Shown here: positions 37,256 through 45,262 of the stretch, one piece after another | Layout: each line of letters starts with the position of its first letter | Numbering within the stretch: the first letter of the stretch is position 1 | Assembly: GCA_031379665.1 (NCBI GenBank) | Contig: JANNFI010000110.1 | Span: 1-64,000 of the forward strand | Reading direction: 5' to 3' | Source of the DNA: SZUA-254 sp031379665 | GTDB taxonomy: Bacteria > Bacteroidota > Ignavibacteria > UBA10030 > SZUA-254 | DNA: 64,000 nucleotides | Program-made: the position numbers and the translations under genes | Notes under the pieces: generated by a model | The model's database searches: none | Told to the model about the DNA's origin: nothing | The model's input: the letters and a program-made list of their open reading frames with translations, nothing else

Positions 37256-37759
37256 CTACTCCCTCTCGTCGTCGTCCATCTTCTCGTGGTCGTCCATCCG
37301 CTCTCCGTGCTGCCGATGGTGCCGCTTGCCGTGCTTCATCGGGGCGTCGTCATCCCCCATCCCGTACCGTCCACCGGCGTGCTCCCTCAGGACAATCCGC
37401 TGTTCACTCGTGAGGAGCTTGCTGACGGCGAAGCGGTGGGCGAGCGCCGCTGCCTGGATTTCCTGCCGGATCGACGACATCTCCTTCTGTTTCGCCATCG
37501 CCTGTTTTTCATCCGGTTGATCCGCGCGCATCAGGGAGCGGAAATCCACCCGTGACCCGTCGAGTCTCGCGCGGAGGGCGATCTGGCCCTTCCGGTGATC
37601 ATCCCTGAGCTTGCCGATCTTTTCGGCGGTTGCGTCATCGAGCTTCAGCAGTTCCCTGAGTCCGTCGCGATCCCCGCGGCCATGGCCTCCGAACGGCCCC
37701 GCGTATCCGACGGCGATGAAGGCCGCTATTCCAACGAGTATCACGATGATCGATTTCAA
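37256..37759 (-). CDS. Spy/CpxP-like periplasmic protein with metal-binding tail
   Basis: This is a small exported protein of 167 residues. After a signal peptide (to about residue 20) comes a helical LTxxQ-type core (LLKLDDATAEKIGKL, then SKLLTSEQRIVLREH), the mark of Spy/CpxP/ZraP periplasmic chaperones and metal-stress proteins. The last 40 residues are dense in His, Asp, Glu, Met and Lys (motifs KHGKRHHRQHGER and MDDDERE), suggesting metal binding. The start is TTG 37759: AAGGAG lies 6 bases upstream, whereas the nearby ATG runs into a stop after two codons. Confidence 0.82.
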   Translation of the reverse strand: MKSIIVILVGIAAFIAVGYAGPFGGHGRGDRDGLRELLKLDDATAEKIGKLRDDHRKGQIALRARLDGSRVDFRSLMRADQPDEKQAMAKQKEMSSIRQEIQAAALAHRFAVSKLLTSEQRIVLREHAGGRYGMGDDDAPMKHGKRHHRQHGERMDDHEKMDDDERE

Positions 37760-37837
37760 GGCATTCTCCTTATTTTTGTTCCTTTTAGTATCTTAGACAC
37801 GGGGGGGCGAAAAAGGTTTATCCAAAGGGTGGCTGCG

Positions 37838-38656
37838 ATGGAAAATGTGGTTCGGGTCAGCGATTTTCAGCGGGACGTGATCGAGATGAGCGATTCGATC
37901 CCCGTCCTCGTCGATTTTTGGGCGGAGTGGTGCGGCCCCTGCAAGGCGCTCGGGCCGGTCCTTGAGAAACTCGCGGCCGAGGCCGACGGACGGTGGACGC
38001 TTGCCACCGTCGATACCGAGGCGCATCCCCGTATCGCCACGGACTGGGGGATCCGGTCGATCCCAAACGTGAAACTCTTCATCGGTGGGAGGCCGGTGGG
38101 TGAATTCACCGGCGCCCTCCCTGAACACGCGGTCCGGGAATGGATCGGGAGGGCGATACCGCCGCCGTCGGCGAGGGTGGTGGCGGAGGCCAGGGCGCTG
38201 CTGGAGCTGAACGACTCTGCCGGTGCGGCCGAACTCCTCGAGCCGATCGTCGCCTCCGAACCGGCCAACGCCGAAGCGCGCGTCGTCCTGGCCCGCGCGG
38301 TACTCCTCACCGATACGGCCCGCGCCGTCGAACTCATCCGGGGACTCGAAGAGCCGCTCCTCGACGCCGACATTGAAACGATATCGACGGTCGCCCGGCT
38401 TCGGGAGTTGAACGACGGGCGCGCGCTCACGGCGGAAACCCCCGTCCGCCCGGCGTACCTGGCGGCCGCGGCGAATTTCTTCGCGGGGGACTACGACGGC
38501 GCGCTGGAAGGATTCATCGGGGTCATCCGCGCCAACCGCCCGTACGACGACGATGGTTCGCGGAAGGCGTGTCTGGCGATCTTCAGGATCCTCGGCGAGG
38601 GGCACGAGATCACGCAACGGCACCGGAGGGATTTCGGGAGCGCTTTGTACGTGTGA
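37838..38656 (+). CDS. Thioredoxin-TPR protein (CnoX/YbbN-like)
   Basis: This 272-residue protein joins an N-terminal thioredoxin domain (FWAEWCGPCKALGP, Cys32 and Cys35) to a helical TPR-like C-terminal region (about 120-270). This is the architecture of CnoX/YbbN, a holdase that passes substrates to GroEL. E. coli CnoX has lost the first active-site Cys, but this one keeps WCGPC and the cis-Pro segment IRSIPNVKLF, so it should be redox-active. The 3' end overlaps the symporter gene on the other strand by 47 bp. Confidence 0.88.
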   Translation: MENVVRVSDFQRDVIEMSDSIPVLVDFWAEWCGPCKALGPVLEKLAAEADGRWTLATVDTEAHPRIATDWGIRSIPNVKLFIGGRPVGEFTGALPEHAVREWIGRAIPPPSARVVAEARALLELNDSAGAAELLEPIVASEPANAEARVVLARAVLLTDTARAVELIRGLEEPLLDADIETISTVARLRELNDGRALTAETPVRPAYLAAAANFFAGDYDGALEGFIGVIRANRPYDDDGSRKACLAIFRILGEGHEITQRHRRDFGSALYV

Positions 38657-40073
38657 GCCCCGCGAGCGCCGCCAGGAGGCTGACCGCGAGGCCCGGATAG
38701 ATCGGCTCGACCCCCAGGAAGAGCGACCCGCTCCCGCCGGAAAGCAGTCCGGTGACCCACCAGCCGGTCGCGGTGAGCCAGCCGCCCGCCATCGAAAGAA
38801 ATGCGAATCGCGCCGGGAGCTTCCAGCGGCGTGAGTACGCGCAGAGGATCGGGACGATCAGTCCCGGGATCGTCACGGTGCCGACGGTGTACCAGATCCC
38901 GATCACACTCGGCATCAGCAACGCCATCGGAATCGACAACGCGAGGGCCGCGACGAGCCCCACCCGCGTCCAGAAAGCCGACCGGTCATCAACTTCACCG
39001 GGCTCACCGGGCCCACCGGTCGAACCCTCACCCCTCCAACCCGGCGTGAGCCGCAGGACGATATCGCGGCCGAGGGTCTGCGCCGAGACGAACGCCATCG
39101 TGTTGAGCGTCGACATGATCGTGGCCAGGACCCCCGCGAAGAAGAGCCCCTTGGCGACCGGCGGAAGGACCGTTTCGGCGAGCAGGGGGTAGGCCATCAC
39201 CGGTTCGGCCAGCCCCGGGAGGATCGCCCTCGCGTAGAGCCCGGTCGTCAGCGTCATCAGGTCGAACAGGAACCAGAAGCCCACCGAGACGAGGATGCCC
39301 CGCCTCGCCGTGCGTTCGTCCTTCGCCGCGTAACAGCGCTGATGGAAGGAGGGGTCCACGAACGTCCAGAGGGCGATGAAGAACCAGACGAGGATGTACT
39401 GGACTTCGTTCCCCCCGTGCCAGGTAAGATGAAGGGGCGGGAGGTTCGCCCGGAGGAAATCGATCCCGCCGTATTGAGCGAAGCAGAACGGGATGATGAT
39501 GCCGAAGCCCGCAAACATGAAGAAAAATTCCACCACGTCAGTCCTGACGTCGGCCCTGAAACCCCCGGTGAAGAGATACGACACGGAGAGCGCCGCAGCG
39601 GCGCCAATCCCCACCCAGAGGCCCCAGCCGAAGAGCATCTCCAGGAGGACCCCGAGCATCAGGAGGTAGGGCGCCGGCGTCACGAGGATGAGCGTCAACG
39701 CGGACCCGAGCACGGCGGTCTTCCGGTCGTAGCTCGCCTCGAGCTTGTCGGGTATGGTCAGGAGGTTGGAGGCTCGTATCCTGGGGGCGAGGAACCAGGC
39801 GAAGAGGGCGGCGAAAACGTAGTACGGGAGGCCTTGCGTGACCCAGTTCGAGACGCCGTACAGGTAGGAGAATTCACCGACGCCCAGGATCCCGCCGTAC
39901 CAGGTGGCGACGAGCGTCATCACGAACAGCGGGAGGGTGAGCGGCCTGCCGGCGAGGAGGAACCCAAGCGCGCCTTCGCGATCGCGTCTTCTCACGGAGA
40001 ACCCGGCCACGAGGACCGCCGCGCAGAAGATGCCGATGACCGCGAGGTCGGCGGCCGAAAGGTGGATCATCAT
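38610..40073 (-). CDS. Sodium:solute symporter (SSS family), probable thiamine-related carrier
   Basis: This is an integral membrane carrier of 487 residues with about 13 helices. The segments FLLAGRPLTLPLFVMTLVATWYG and FMFAGFGIIIPF are typical of the SSS/PanF-type symporters. It is the third gene of a TPP-riboswitch operon, after a TonB receptor and thiamine pyrophosphokinase, and its ATG overlaps the kinase stop. By context it should move thiamine or a precursor (HMP or thiazole) across the inner membrane, like the predicted ThiV carriers of the same superfamily; this is inference. An inserted 9-bp repeat (38993-39019) encodes a Gly/Glu/Pro loop. Confidence 0.85.
   Translation of the reverse strand: MMIHLSAADLAVIGIFCAAVLVAGFSVRRRDREGALGFLLAGRPLTLPLFVMTLVATWYGGILGVGEFSYLYGVSNWVTQGLPYYVFAALFAWFLAPRIRASNLLTIPDKLEASYDRKTAVLGSALTLILVTPAPYLLMLGVLLEMLFGWGLWVGIGAAAALSVSYLFTGGFRADVRTDVVEFFFMFAGFGIIIPFCFAQYGGIDFLRANLPPLHLTWHGGNEVQYILVWFFIALWTFVDPSFHQRCYAAKDERTARRGILVSVGFWFLFDLMTLTTGLYARAILPGLAEPVMAYPLLAETVLPPVAKGLFFAGVLATIMSTLNTMAFVSAQTLGRDIVLRLTPGWRGEGSTGGPGEPGEVDDRSAFWTRVGLVAALALSIPMALLMPSVIGIWYTVGTVTIPGLIVPILCAYSRRWKLPARFAFLSMAGGWLTATGWWVTGLLSGGSGSLFLGVEPIYPGLAVSLLAALAGLTRTKRSRNPSGAVA
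38993..39019 (-). repeat. 9-bp tandem repeat inside the symporter gene
   Basis: Three units with CACCGG at a 9-bp period encode a GGPGEPGEV-type loop between predicted membrane helices. Confidence 0.7.
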
Positions 40074-40819
40074 TTTTTCGCGCCTCGACCGGGGCCGTGT
40101 TCGCCGCGGGAGGTTCGCGCCCGGGAGTCGGGTCGGGTGAGAGGGGAGTGCTCACGGCGAAGCCGATAGATGAGCAGCCAGCCCGATGCGTGCCGGATCG
40201 AGAGCCGTGTCCCCAGCGCCCTGTTGCTGATTCCGTCCCTCACGCCGACCTCGAGCGATTCACCCTTCAACGGATAGAGTGCCCCCTTCAGGACGATTCC
40301 GCCGCACCGGGTGAGCGGGATGAGCGAAAACGTTTCTCCGGGCCGGACCTGGAGCGACGCGCTTCGCGCGAGGAGCCGGAGTTCCCCGCTCCGGTCGAGG
40401 ATGCGAAGGTCAACCTTCCGGCCGAATTTCCTGAAACACCCCAGGGCGCCGGTCGAATGGTCAAGGCGGTCGCCGATGGCGCCGATGACGACGATCGGAG
40501 AACATTCCGCCTTAATGCAGAACCGGATCGCTTTCTCCAGATCGGTGCTCTCCTGGTCCGGGTCCCTGAGGATCGGTACACCGGGAAAGGTCCCTCGCGC
40601 GCCGGCCGGGACTGAGTCGAGGTCCCCCAGGATGACATCGGGTCTGAGGCCGAGGGATTTCGCGTGCCGGGCTCCGCCGTCCGCGCAGACGATGAGGCTC
40701 GCGGCCGGCCGGCCGGCCCGGTTCGATCGGATCGATCCGGTGATGGGGCCGAGGACCGGGCGCGACGGGATGTCGCCGTTGGCGATGACGAGCGCCAGTC
40801 GTACGCGGGGCTCCCTCAA
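40070..40819 (-). CDS. thiN: Thiamine pyrophosphokinase
   Basis: This enzyme converts thiamine to thiamine diphosphate using ATP. The 249-residue chain has the family motifs ANGD near the N-terminus, VCADGGARHA, VILGDLDSV and DQESTDLEKAI, and the C-terminal thiamine-binding beta domain (CGGIVLKGALYPLKGE). The start is TTG 40819, which overlaps the TGA of the TonB-receptor gene (TTGA); no ATG fits. The C-terminus has a basic, Arg-rich tail of about 25 residues beyond the conserved domain. As it charges imported thiamine, it also makes the ligand that shuts off its own operon. Confidence 0.92.
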   Translation of the reverse strand: MREPRVRLALVIANGDIPSRPVLGPITGSIRSNRAGRPAASLIVCADGGARHAKSLGLRPDVILGDLDSVPAGARGTFPGVPILRDPDQESTDLEKAIRFCIKAECSPIVVIGAIGDRLDHSTGALGCFRKFGRKVDLRILDRSGELRLLARSASLQVRPGETFSLIPLTRCGGIVLKGALYPLKGESLEVGVRDGISNRALGTRLSIRHASGWLLIYRLRREHSPLTRPDSRARTSRGEHGPGRGAKK

Positions 40820-43071
40820 AGCTCCGCCCTGACCCCGACGATGAAATTCCGTTCGGCGGCGGGAAAGAACGCGTCGCCCTCCCCGCTCTGGAAATAGAGC
40901 CGGTTGAAGATGTTTCGTGCTTCCAGTCTGAGCGTGAACATCGAAAGGCTTCCCTCCGGCCTCAAGAGGATGCCGGCGTTGGCCACCCAAAAGGGGGAAT
41001 TCCTTCGCTCCGGGTTCGCCGTATTGTCAGTATAAAAGGCGCCGACGTGCCGCGCGTCGAGGGAGAACGCCGCCGGTCCTGCCGTATACGACGCGCGCGC
41101 GCCGGCCAGGAAATCGGGAAAGCCCGCGACCGGGTTGTCGTCGAGCACAATTCTGTTCCCAACGTCGTCGACGACGGAATACCGGATGAGCCGGTTCCGG
41201 GAGAAGGTCGCATTCCCCGAGAGGGCCAGCGCTCCCACGGCGTACGACGCCTCGAATTCGACGCCCGCGTGCCGCGACCGCTCGGCGTTCCCGGTCACCG
41301 GTTGCCCGAAAATGTCGACCTGCCCGCTCTTCACCAGTTCGTCGGTGAACTCCATCCAGAAGACGTTCCCCTTGACGGAGGCGCTCCCGGCGGTGTAGCC
41401 CGCGCCCGCCTCGAGATCGAGGAGGTGCTCCGGCCGGGCGAGCGGTGAATCGAAGTCGTAGGTGGCGGCGCCGTCGGTCGTGTCGGCGCGGAATTGCGGG
41501 GTCGCGCCGAACCAGGAGTCTTCCGCCGCGTAGAGGTTTCGCATCCGGGGCTCGCGGCTGGTGTAAGCCGCCGAGACGTAGCTCTTCCAATGATCGTCGA
41601 TCTCGAGGCTCACCCCGGCGCGCGGGTTCACGAAGAACCAGGAAACGTCGAATTCGTGGCCCAGGTATTTTTCGTCATCGATCCCATACCTGTTGTACGT
41701 GAACTGCACCTCCGCCATCAGCGAGAAGCCATTCCCGAGATCCATCACGTCGTGTCCGAACAGTGAGAGGATATCACGCGAACCGTCGTAGGAGTAGAAA
41801 TGGTAGTCGGGGTCGTACCCGGCGGGGAGATTCTCCGCGTATTGGATCTTTCCCCAGTGCGTGGAGCGGTGGATCCGCGCCTCGGCGCCGACCGTCAGGT
41901 CGTGGACTCCCGAGCCGATTGTCAGTCGTGGTATCCAGCCCGCCTGCCGGTTTCCGACGTAAGCCCTGACGAGCGTGTTCGTCGGATTGGCGTCTGCCGG
42001 TATTCCCCAGGAATAGCCGATCCTGAGGAGGGAGGTGTCCGCCCACGAGGCGTCGTAGTCGAAGAAGCCGTCGCCCGTATAGTAGAAGAGGGTGTTCGAC
42101 AGCGTCAGCTCCTTGTCGATCCGCCATTCGTGCAGGAGTTCGGCGTGGGGCTGGGAGAAATTCTCGATCTCCTGGACGCGTCTCGGGAGTTTGGTCGAGT
42201 AGCCGGTCCCCGAAGTGTCGGTTTCCCAGTACGAGAGATTTTCCCTCCGGAGATCGGGGTCGGCGCCGGCGAATTTTGGGATGCCGTAGTAGGCGAGTCC
42301 GTCGCCGATCGGGCCCCCGAAGAGGTGGACCTGCGCCGTCATCGTCTCATCGGTCCTTACGGCGCCCAGGAAGTATGATTTCATCTCCACCCAGGAGTTG
42401 TCCCGGTATCCGCCGCTGCGCATCGTCGAGAGCCGCCCGTAGAAGAGGTACTTCCCCCCGACGGGGCCGGAATTCACGGCGAGCGAATACTTCCTCGTGT
42501 TGAGGACCACGCGCGAGTCAGTTCCACCGAACTCCTGGAAACCGTACATCATCTCGAGCGAGATGCCGGGGTTATCACGGAACGGGTTCGCTACCAGGTT
42601 CACCGATCCGCCGATGGCGGCCGGGCCGTAGAACGCGCTCCCGGCGCCCCGCTGGACGTGGATGCCGGAGAGGTTCGCGGCGAGGTCGGGGAAATCGATC
42701 CAGTAGACGTTGTGGTCCTCTGGATCGTTCTGCGGCACGCCGTTGATGGTCACCGAGATCCGGCGCTGGTCGAACCCCCGAAGGGTCAGGTAGTTGTACC
42801 CGATCCCGTTGCCGTTTTCGGAGTAGGTCGTCGCAGAGGGCAGGTCCGAAATCAGCACGGGGATGTCCTGCACGGAATACCGATCCAGGATATCGGTCCC
42901 GTCGAGCTCTGACCAGGTGACGGGAGAATTTCGTCCGGCGGCGGTGATCGGGCTGATGGTGACGCCCTTCAGATAGTAGAGGGTATCCCGCCCTTCCGCC
43001 GGCTCGGACTGGGAGAACCCATCCGCGGCGCAGGCGGCGAGTGTGAGGAGGAAGAGTAATCGAACCGTCAT
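40816..43071 (-). CDS. TonB-dependent receptor, probable thiamine uptake
   Basis: This is a 22-stranded outer-membrane receptor of 751 residues. Signal peptide (to about residue 20), plug domain with LTLRGFDQRRISVTINGVPQND and RGAGSAFYGPAAIGGSVNLV, and a barrel ending in FIVGVRAEL with a C-terminal Leu. ATG 43071 is used because GAAGG precedes it; ATG 43104 would start inside the riboswitch terminator's U-run. The gene is directly controlled by the TPP riboswitch, so the ligand is most likely thiamine or a thiamine precursor; in Bacteroidota such receptors have been predicted from THI elements. Confidence 0.92.
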   Translation of the reverse strand: MTVRLLFLLTLAACAADGFSQSEPAEGRDTLYYLKGVTISPITAAGRNSPVTWSELDGTDILDRYSVQDIPVLISDLPSATTYSENGNGIGYNYLTLRGFDQRRISVTINGVPQNDPEDHNVYWIDFPDLAANLSGIHVQRGAGSAFYGPAAIGGSVNLVANPFRDNPGISLEMMYGFQEFGGTDSRVVLNTRKYSLAVNSGPVGGKYLFYGRLSTMRSGGYRDNSWVEMKSYFLGAVRTDETMTAQVHLFGGPIGDGLAYYGIPKFAGADPDLRRENLSYWETDTSGTGYSTKLPRRVQEIENFSQPHAELLHEWRIDKELTLSNTLFYYTGDGFFDYDASWADTSLLRIGYSWGIPADANPTNTLVRAYVGNRQAGWIPRLTIGSGVHDLTVGAEARIHRSTHWGKIQYAENLPAGYDPDYHFYSYDGSRDILSLFGHDVMDLGNGFSLMAEVQFTYNRYGIDDEKYLGHEFDVSWFFVNPRAGVSLEIDDHWKSYVSAAYTSREPRMRNLYAAEDSWFGATPQFRADTTDGAATYDFDSPLARPEHLLDLEAGAGYTAGSASVKGNVFWMEFTDELVKSGQVDIFGQPVTGNAERSRHAGVEFEASYAVGALALSGNATFSRNRLIRYSVVDDVGNRIVLDDNPVAGFPDFLAGARASYTAGPAAFSLDARHVGAFYTDNTANPERRNSPFWVANAGILLRPEGSLSMFTLRLEARNIFNRLYFQSGEGDAFFPAAERNFIVGVRAEL

Positions 43072-43105
43072 TGAGGCCTTCGGGGCTATCCGAGGTGATG
43101 GCAAT

Positions 43106-43141
43106 AAAAAACCGTTTCCCCGGGGCGCGCCGGAAAAACGG
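43106..43141 (-). terminator. Intrinsic terminator of the TPP riboswitch
   Basis: A 12-bp stem with two G-U pairs (43141-43130 with 43123-43112), a 6-base loop and six T residues (43111-43106). Its 5' arm (CCGTTTTTCC) is also complementary to GGAAAACGG at the 3' end of the aptamer (43166-43158), which gives a mutually exclusive antiterminator. Confidence 0.88.
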
Positions 43142-43157
43142 TGAGAGATGGCTCGTT

Positions 43158-43243
43158 CCGTTTTCCTACGCTGGCATGATCCAGATCAGGTTCTGAAGGG
43201 TATGCTCTCAGTCCCTCCTGTCTCGGCGGGACACCCCTAACGG
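43158..43243 (-). ncRNA. TPP riboswitch (THI element)
   Basis: The minus strand carries the full THI-box pattern in order: GGGGTG, ACTGAGA, ACCCTT, AACCTGATCTGGAT, then ATGCCAGCGTAGG. The P1 helix is closed by CCGTT (43243-43239) and AACGG (43162-43158). When TPP binds, P1 forms and leaves the downstream terminator free to fold. Without TPP the 3' strand GGAAAACGG can pair with the 5' arm of the terminator and allow read-through into the TonB receptor, thiamine pyrophosphokinase and symporter genes. Confidence 0.96.
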
Positions 43244-43254
43244 TAGTCGGCAGA

Positions 43255-43283
43255 AATATACTTCGGCCGGCGGTCAAAGGCAA
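43255..43283 (-). promoter_or_regulatory. Promoter of the thiamine operon
   Basis: TTGCCT (43283-43278) and TATATT (43260-43255) are 17 bp apart. Transcription should begin near 43248, five bases before the riboswitch P1 strand. Confidence 0.7.
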
Positions 43284-43365
43284 GCGGGCTCGCCGGGAAT
43301 CACGGTGCGGGGCGTCGCCGGCGGGGAATCACCAGCGGGGCGTCAGGCCCGCGGCGGCCGGAGAC

Positions 43366-43394
43366 TTGAATTGCGCCGACGGATTTTCTACATT
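43366..43394 (+). promoter_or_regulatory. Promoter of mscL
   Basis: TTGAAT (43366-43371) and TACATT (43389-43394) with a 17-bp spacer, followed by G. It diverges from the thiamine operon promoter about 80 bp away; nothing else is seen between the two. Confidence 0.65.
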
Positions 43395-43443
43395 GTTCCC
43401 TCGTATAGCGCTTCCACCATCACCCACGAAAGAGGAGAACGGT

Positions 43444-43869
43444 ATGTCAATGGTCCAGGAGTTCAAGAAATTCGTGATGCGGGGAAACGTCCTCGACATG
43501 GCGGTCGGCATCATCATTGGCGCCTCATTCGGGGGCATCGTCTCCTCGCTCGTCGCCGACATCATCATGCCGCCGATCGGCATCCTGCTCGGCGGGATCG
43601 ACTTCAGCTCGTTCGCCTTTACGTTGAAGGGGGCCACGCCGGAGGGCCCCGCCGTCCTCATCAAGTACGGCATTTTCCTCAACACCGTCATCAATTTCGT
43701 CATCGTCGCCTTTGCGATTTTCCTGCTCATCAGGGGGGTCAACAAGGTTCAGAAAACGGAGGAGGCCGCTCCGGCCGCCCCGACCACCAGGGATTGTCCG
43801 GAATGTCTGATGGCCGTCCCGATCGGCGCGAAGCGTTGCGGACACTGCACGGCCGCAATCACAAGGTAA
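43444..43869 (+). CDS. mscL: Large-conductance mechanosensitive channel with C-terminal zinc ribbon
   Basis: This channel opens under membrane tension to relieve osmotic shock. The 141-residue chain has the MscL start VQEFKKFVMRGNVLDMAVGIIIGASFG, first helix and second helix (about 76-98). Beyond the usual end it carries CPEC (118-121) and CGHC (132-135), a four-Cys zinc-ribbon-like tail separated by an Ala/Pro linker. ATG 43444 has AGAGGAGAA just upstream; the frame extends to 43366 but that is promoter DNA. Confidence 0.93.
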   Translation: MSMVQEFKKFVMRGNVLDMAVGIIIGASFGGIVSSLVADIIMPPIGILLGGIDFSSFAFTLKGATPEGPAVLIKYGIFLNTVINFVIVAFAIFLLIRGVNKVQKTEEAAPAAPTTRDCPECLMAVPIGAKRCGHCTAAITR

Positions 43870-43938
43870 ATCACGACGCCCTGCGGCGACCGCCCGGGGA
43901 TCACATCCAACGCTGACCAACACCACGGGGACGTATCC

Positions 43939-44805
43939 ATGCAAAACGCCGTTCGTTTCATCACCATCCTCCTTCTCTCCACATCCGTCGCGTCGTATGC
44001 TCAGGATACGACGGCCAAACCGCCTCCGGAGTACGGCTGGAAGCACTCCCTGGTCTCGGGCCTGAGCCTCACCCAGGTCTCGTACAAGAACTGGACGAAG
44101 GGGGGCGAGAACTCGCTGGCATACACCCTCTCCCTGGATGGAAAGGCGACGATGACGGAGGATATGGTGCTCTGGGAAAATCAGTACAGGCTCGCCTACG
44201 GCCAGGCCCGCCTCGGGAACAAGGAGTTGCGCAAGACCGACGACGTGATCGACATCGCGAGCGTCTTTACCTACGTGGTTGCCGAGAAGTTGAACCCGTA
44301 CGCTTCGGCGACGTTCAAGAGCCAGTTCACCACCGGCTACCAGTATGACGCCAACGACGTCGCGACCGCCGTGTCGAAATTCCTCGACCCGGCGTACTTC
44401 ACGCAGGCGGTCGGCATCCGTTACCAGCCGATGCCCGAGGTTCGCACGAGGTTGGGCGTGGGCCTGAGGGAGGTCATCACCGACGAATACTCGTCATTTA
44501 ATTACGCCGACGATCCGAAGACCGGCGAGATCGAGAAAACTAGTGTGAACGGCGGCATCGAATCGGTGTCCGACATCGAGTGGGTGGTGATGGAGAACGT
44601 CCTCTTCACGTCACAGCTCGCGGTGTTCGAGCCGTTCAGCGACATGGATCACCCGATCGTCAACAACAAGAACAAGCTGACGGGAAAGATCAACTCGTAC
44701 CTCTCGGCGATGTTTGAATTCGAGCTGATCTACGACGACGTGGTGAGCCATCAGGTGCAGTTGAGGGAGGGCATTTCCCTCGGATTGAGCTATAACTTGT
44801 TCTAA
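43939..44805 (+). CDS. DUF3078 outer-membrane-type protein
   Basis: The 288-residue protein has a signal peptide (ending SYAQ) and alternating beta strands ending in GISLGLSYNLF, as in outer-membrane beta-barrels. The early motif GLSLTQVSYKNWTKGGENSLAY is the DUF3078 hallmark, a family essentially confined to Bacteroidota and relatives; function unknown. It follows mscL by 69 bp, in which no promoter or terminator is evident. Confidence 0.85.
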   Translation: MQNAVRFITILLLSTSVASYAQDTTAKPPPEYGWKHSLVSGLSLTQVSYKNWTKGGENSLAYTLSLDGKATMTEDMVLWENQYRLAYGQARLGNKELRKTDDVIDIASVFTYVVAEKLNPYASATFKSQFTTGYQYDANDVATAVSKFLDPAYFTQAVGIRYQPMPEVRTRLGVGLREVITDEYSSFNYADDPKTGEIEKTSVNGGIESVSDIEWVVMENVLFTSQLAVFEPFSDMDHPIVNNKNKLTGKINSYLSAMFEFELIYDDVVSHQVQLREGISLGLSYNLF

Positions 44806-44831
44806 GGCCGGCCTGCGCTACGGGCCGATTT

Positions 44832-44863
44832 GGCCGGCTGGGCCGGCTGGGCCGGCTGGGCCG
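44832..44863. repeat. 9-bp tandem repeat, intergenic
   Basis: Three and a half copies of GGCCGGCTG lie between the DUF3078 and rpsT genes, just upstream of the rpsT promoter. Confidence 0.85.
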
Positions 44864-44870
44864 AACCACA

Positions 44871-44899
44871 TTGCGCGGCGTGGATATTCTTTGTATATT
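44871..44899 (+). promoter_or_regulatory. Promoter of rpsT
   Basis: TTGCGC (44871-44876) and TATATT (44894-44899), 17 bp apart, followed by G. The leader is about 45 bases. Confidence 0.7.
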
Positions 44900-44950
44900 G
44901 ACCCGTCAAAAATCGTCGAATTTCAAGGAACAACCTTCAACTAAAATTCA

Positions 44951-45205
44951 ATGGCCAGACATTTATCGGCGGAGCGACAGGCGAGAAAAGCCGTCAAACA
45001 TCGCAGCCGGAACAAATCGTATAAGTCCAAGATGAACACCGCGGTCAAAAAGGTTCGGGTCGCGAAGGGTAAGGACGAGGCCGTAACCGCCCTGACCAAG
45101 ATCAACAAGCTGCTCGACCAGCTTGCCGCCAAGGGGATCATCCATAAGAACAACGCCGCCAATAAGAAGTCGCGGCTCACCAGGTTTGTCAATTCGATGA
45201 AGTAA
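44951..45205 (+). CDS. rpsT: 30S ribosomal protein S20
   Basis: This is a small basic protein of 84 residues that binds 16S rRNA. It begins MARHLSAERQARKAVKHRSRN and is Lys/Arg rich throughout, with the S20 helical pattern and the C-terminal NNAANKKSRLTRFVN. Single-gene unit with its own promoter and a bidirectional terminator. No good Shine-Dalgarno sequence lies in the A/T-rich leader. Confidence 0.96.
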   Translation: MARHLSAERQARKAVKHRSRNKSYKSKMNTAVKKVRVAKGKDEAVTALTKINKLLDQLAAKGIIHKNNAANKKSRLTRFVNSMK

Positions 45206-45230
45206 CTGTCTCCCGCATCGGTACCAAAAC

Positions 45231-45262
45231 ACGAAGCCCCGGCCTTTCGGTCGGGGCTTCGT
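45231..45262. terminator. Bidirectional hairpin after rpsT
   Basis: ACGAAGCCCCGGCC (45231-45244) pairs with GGTCGGGGCTTCGT (45249-45262) around a 4-base TTTC loop, with one G-U pair. It overlaps the stop of the convergent TPR gene and serves both; T-runs are short (GTTTTGG on the minus side). Confidence 0.75.

Noticed and set aside
43102..43104. ATG 43104 as start of the TonB receptor
   Set aside because: It directly borders the U-run of the riboswitch terminator and has no ribosome site; ATG 43071 has GAAGG and starts a standard signal peptide.
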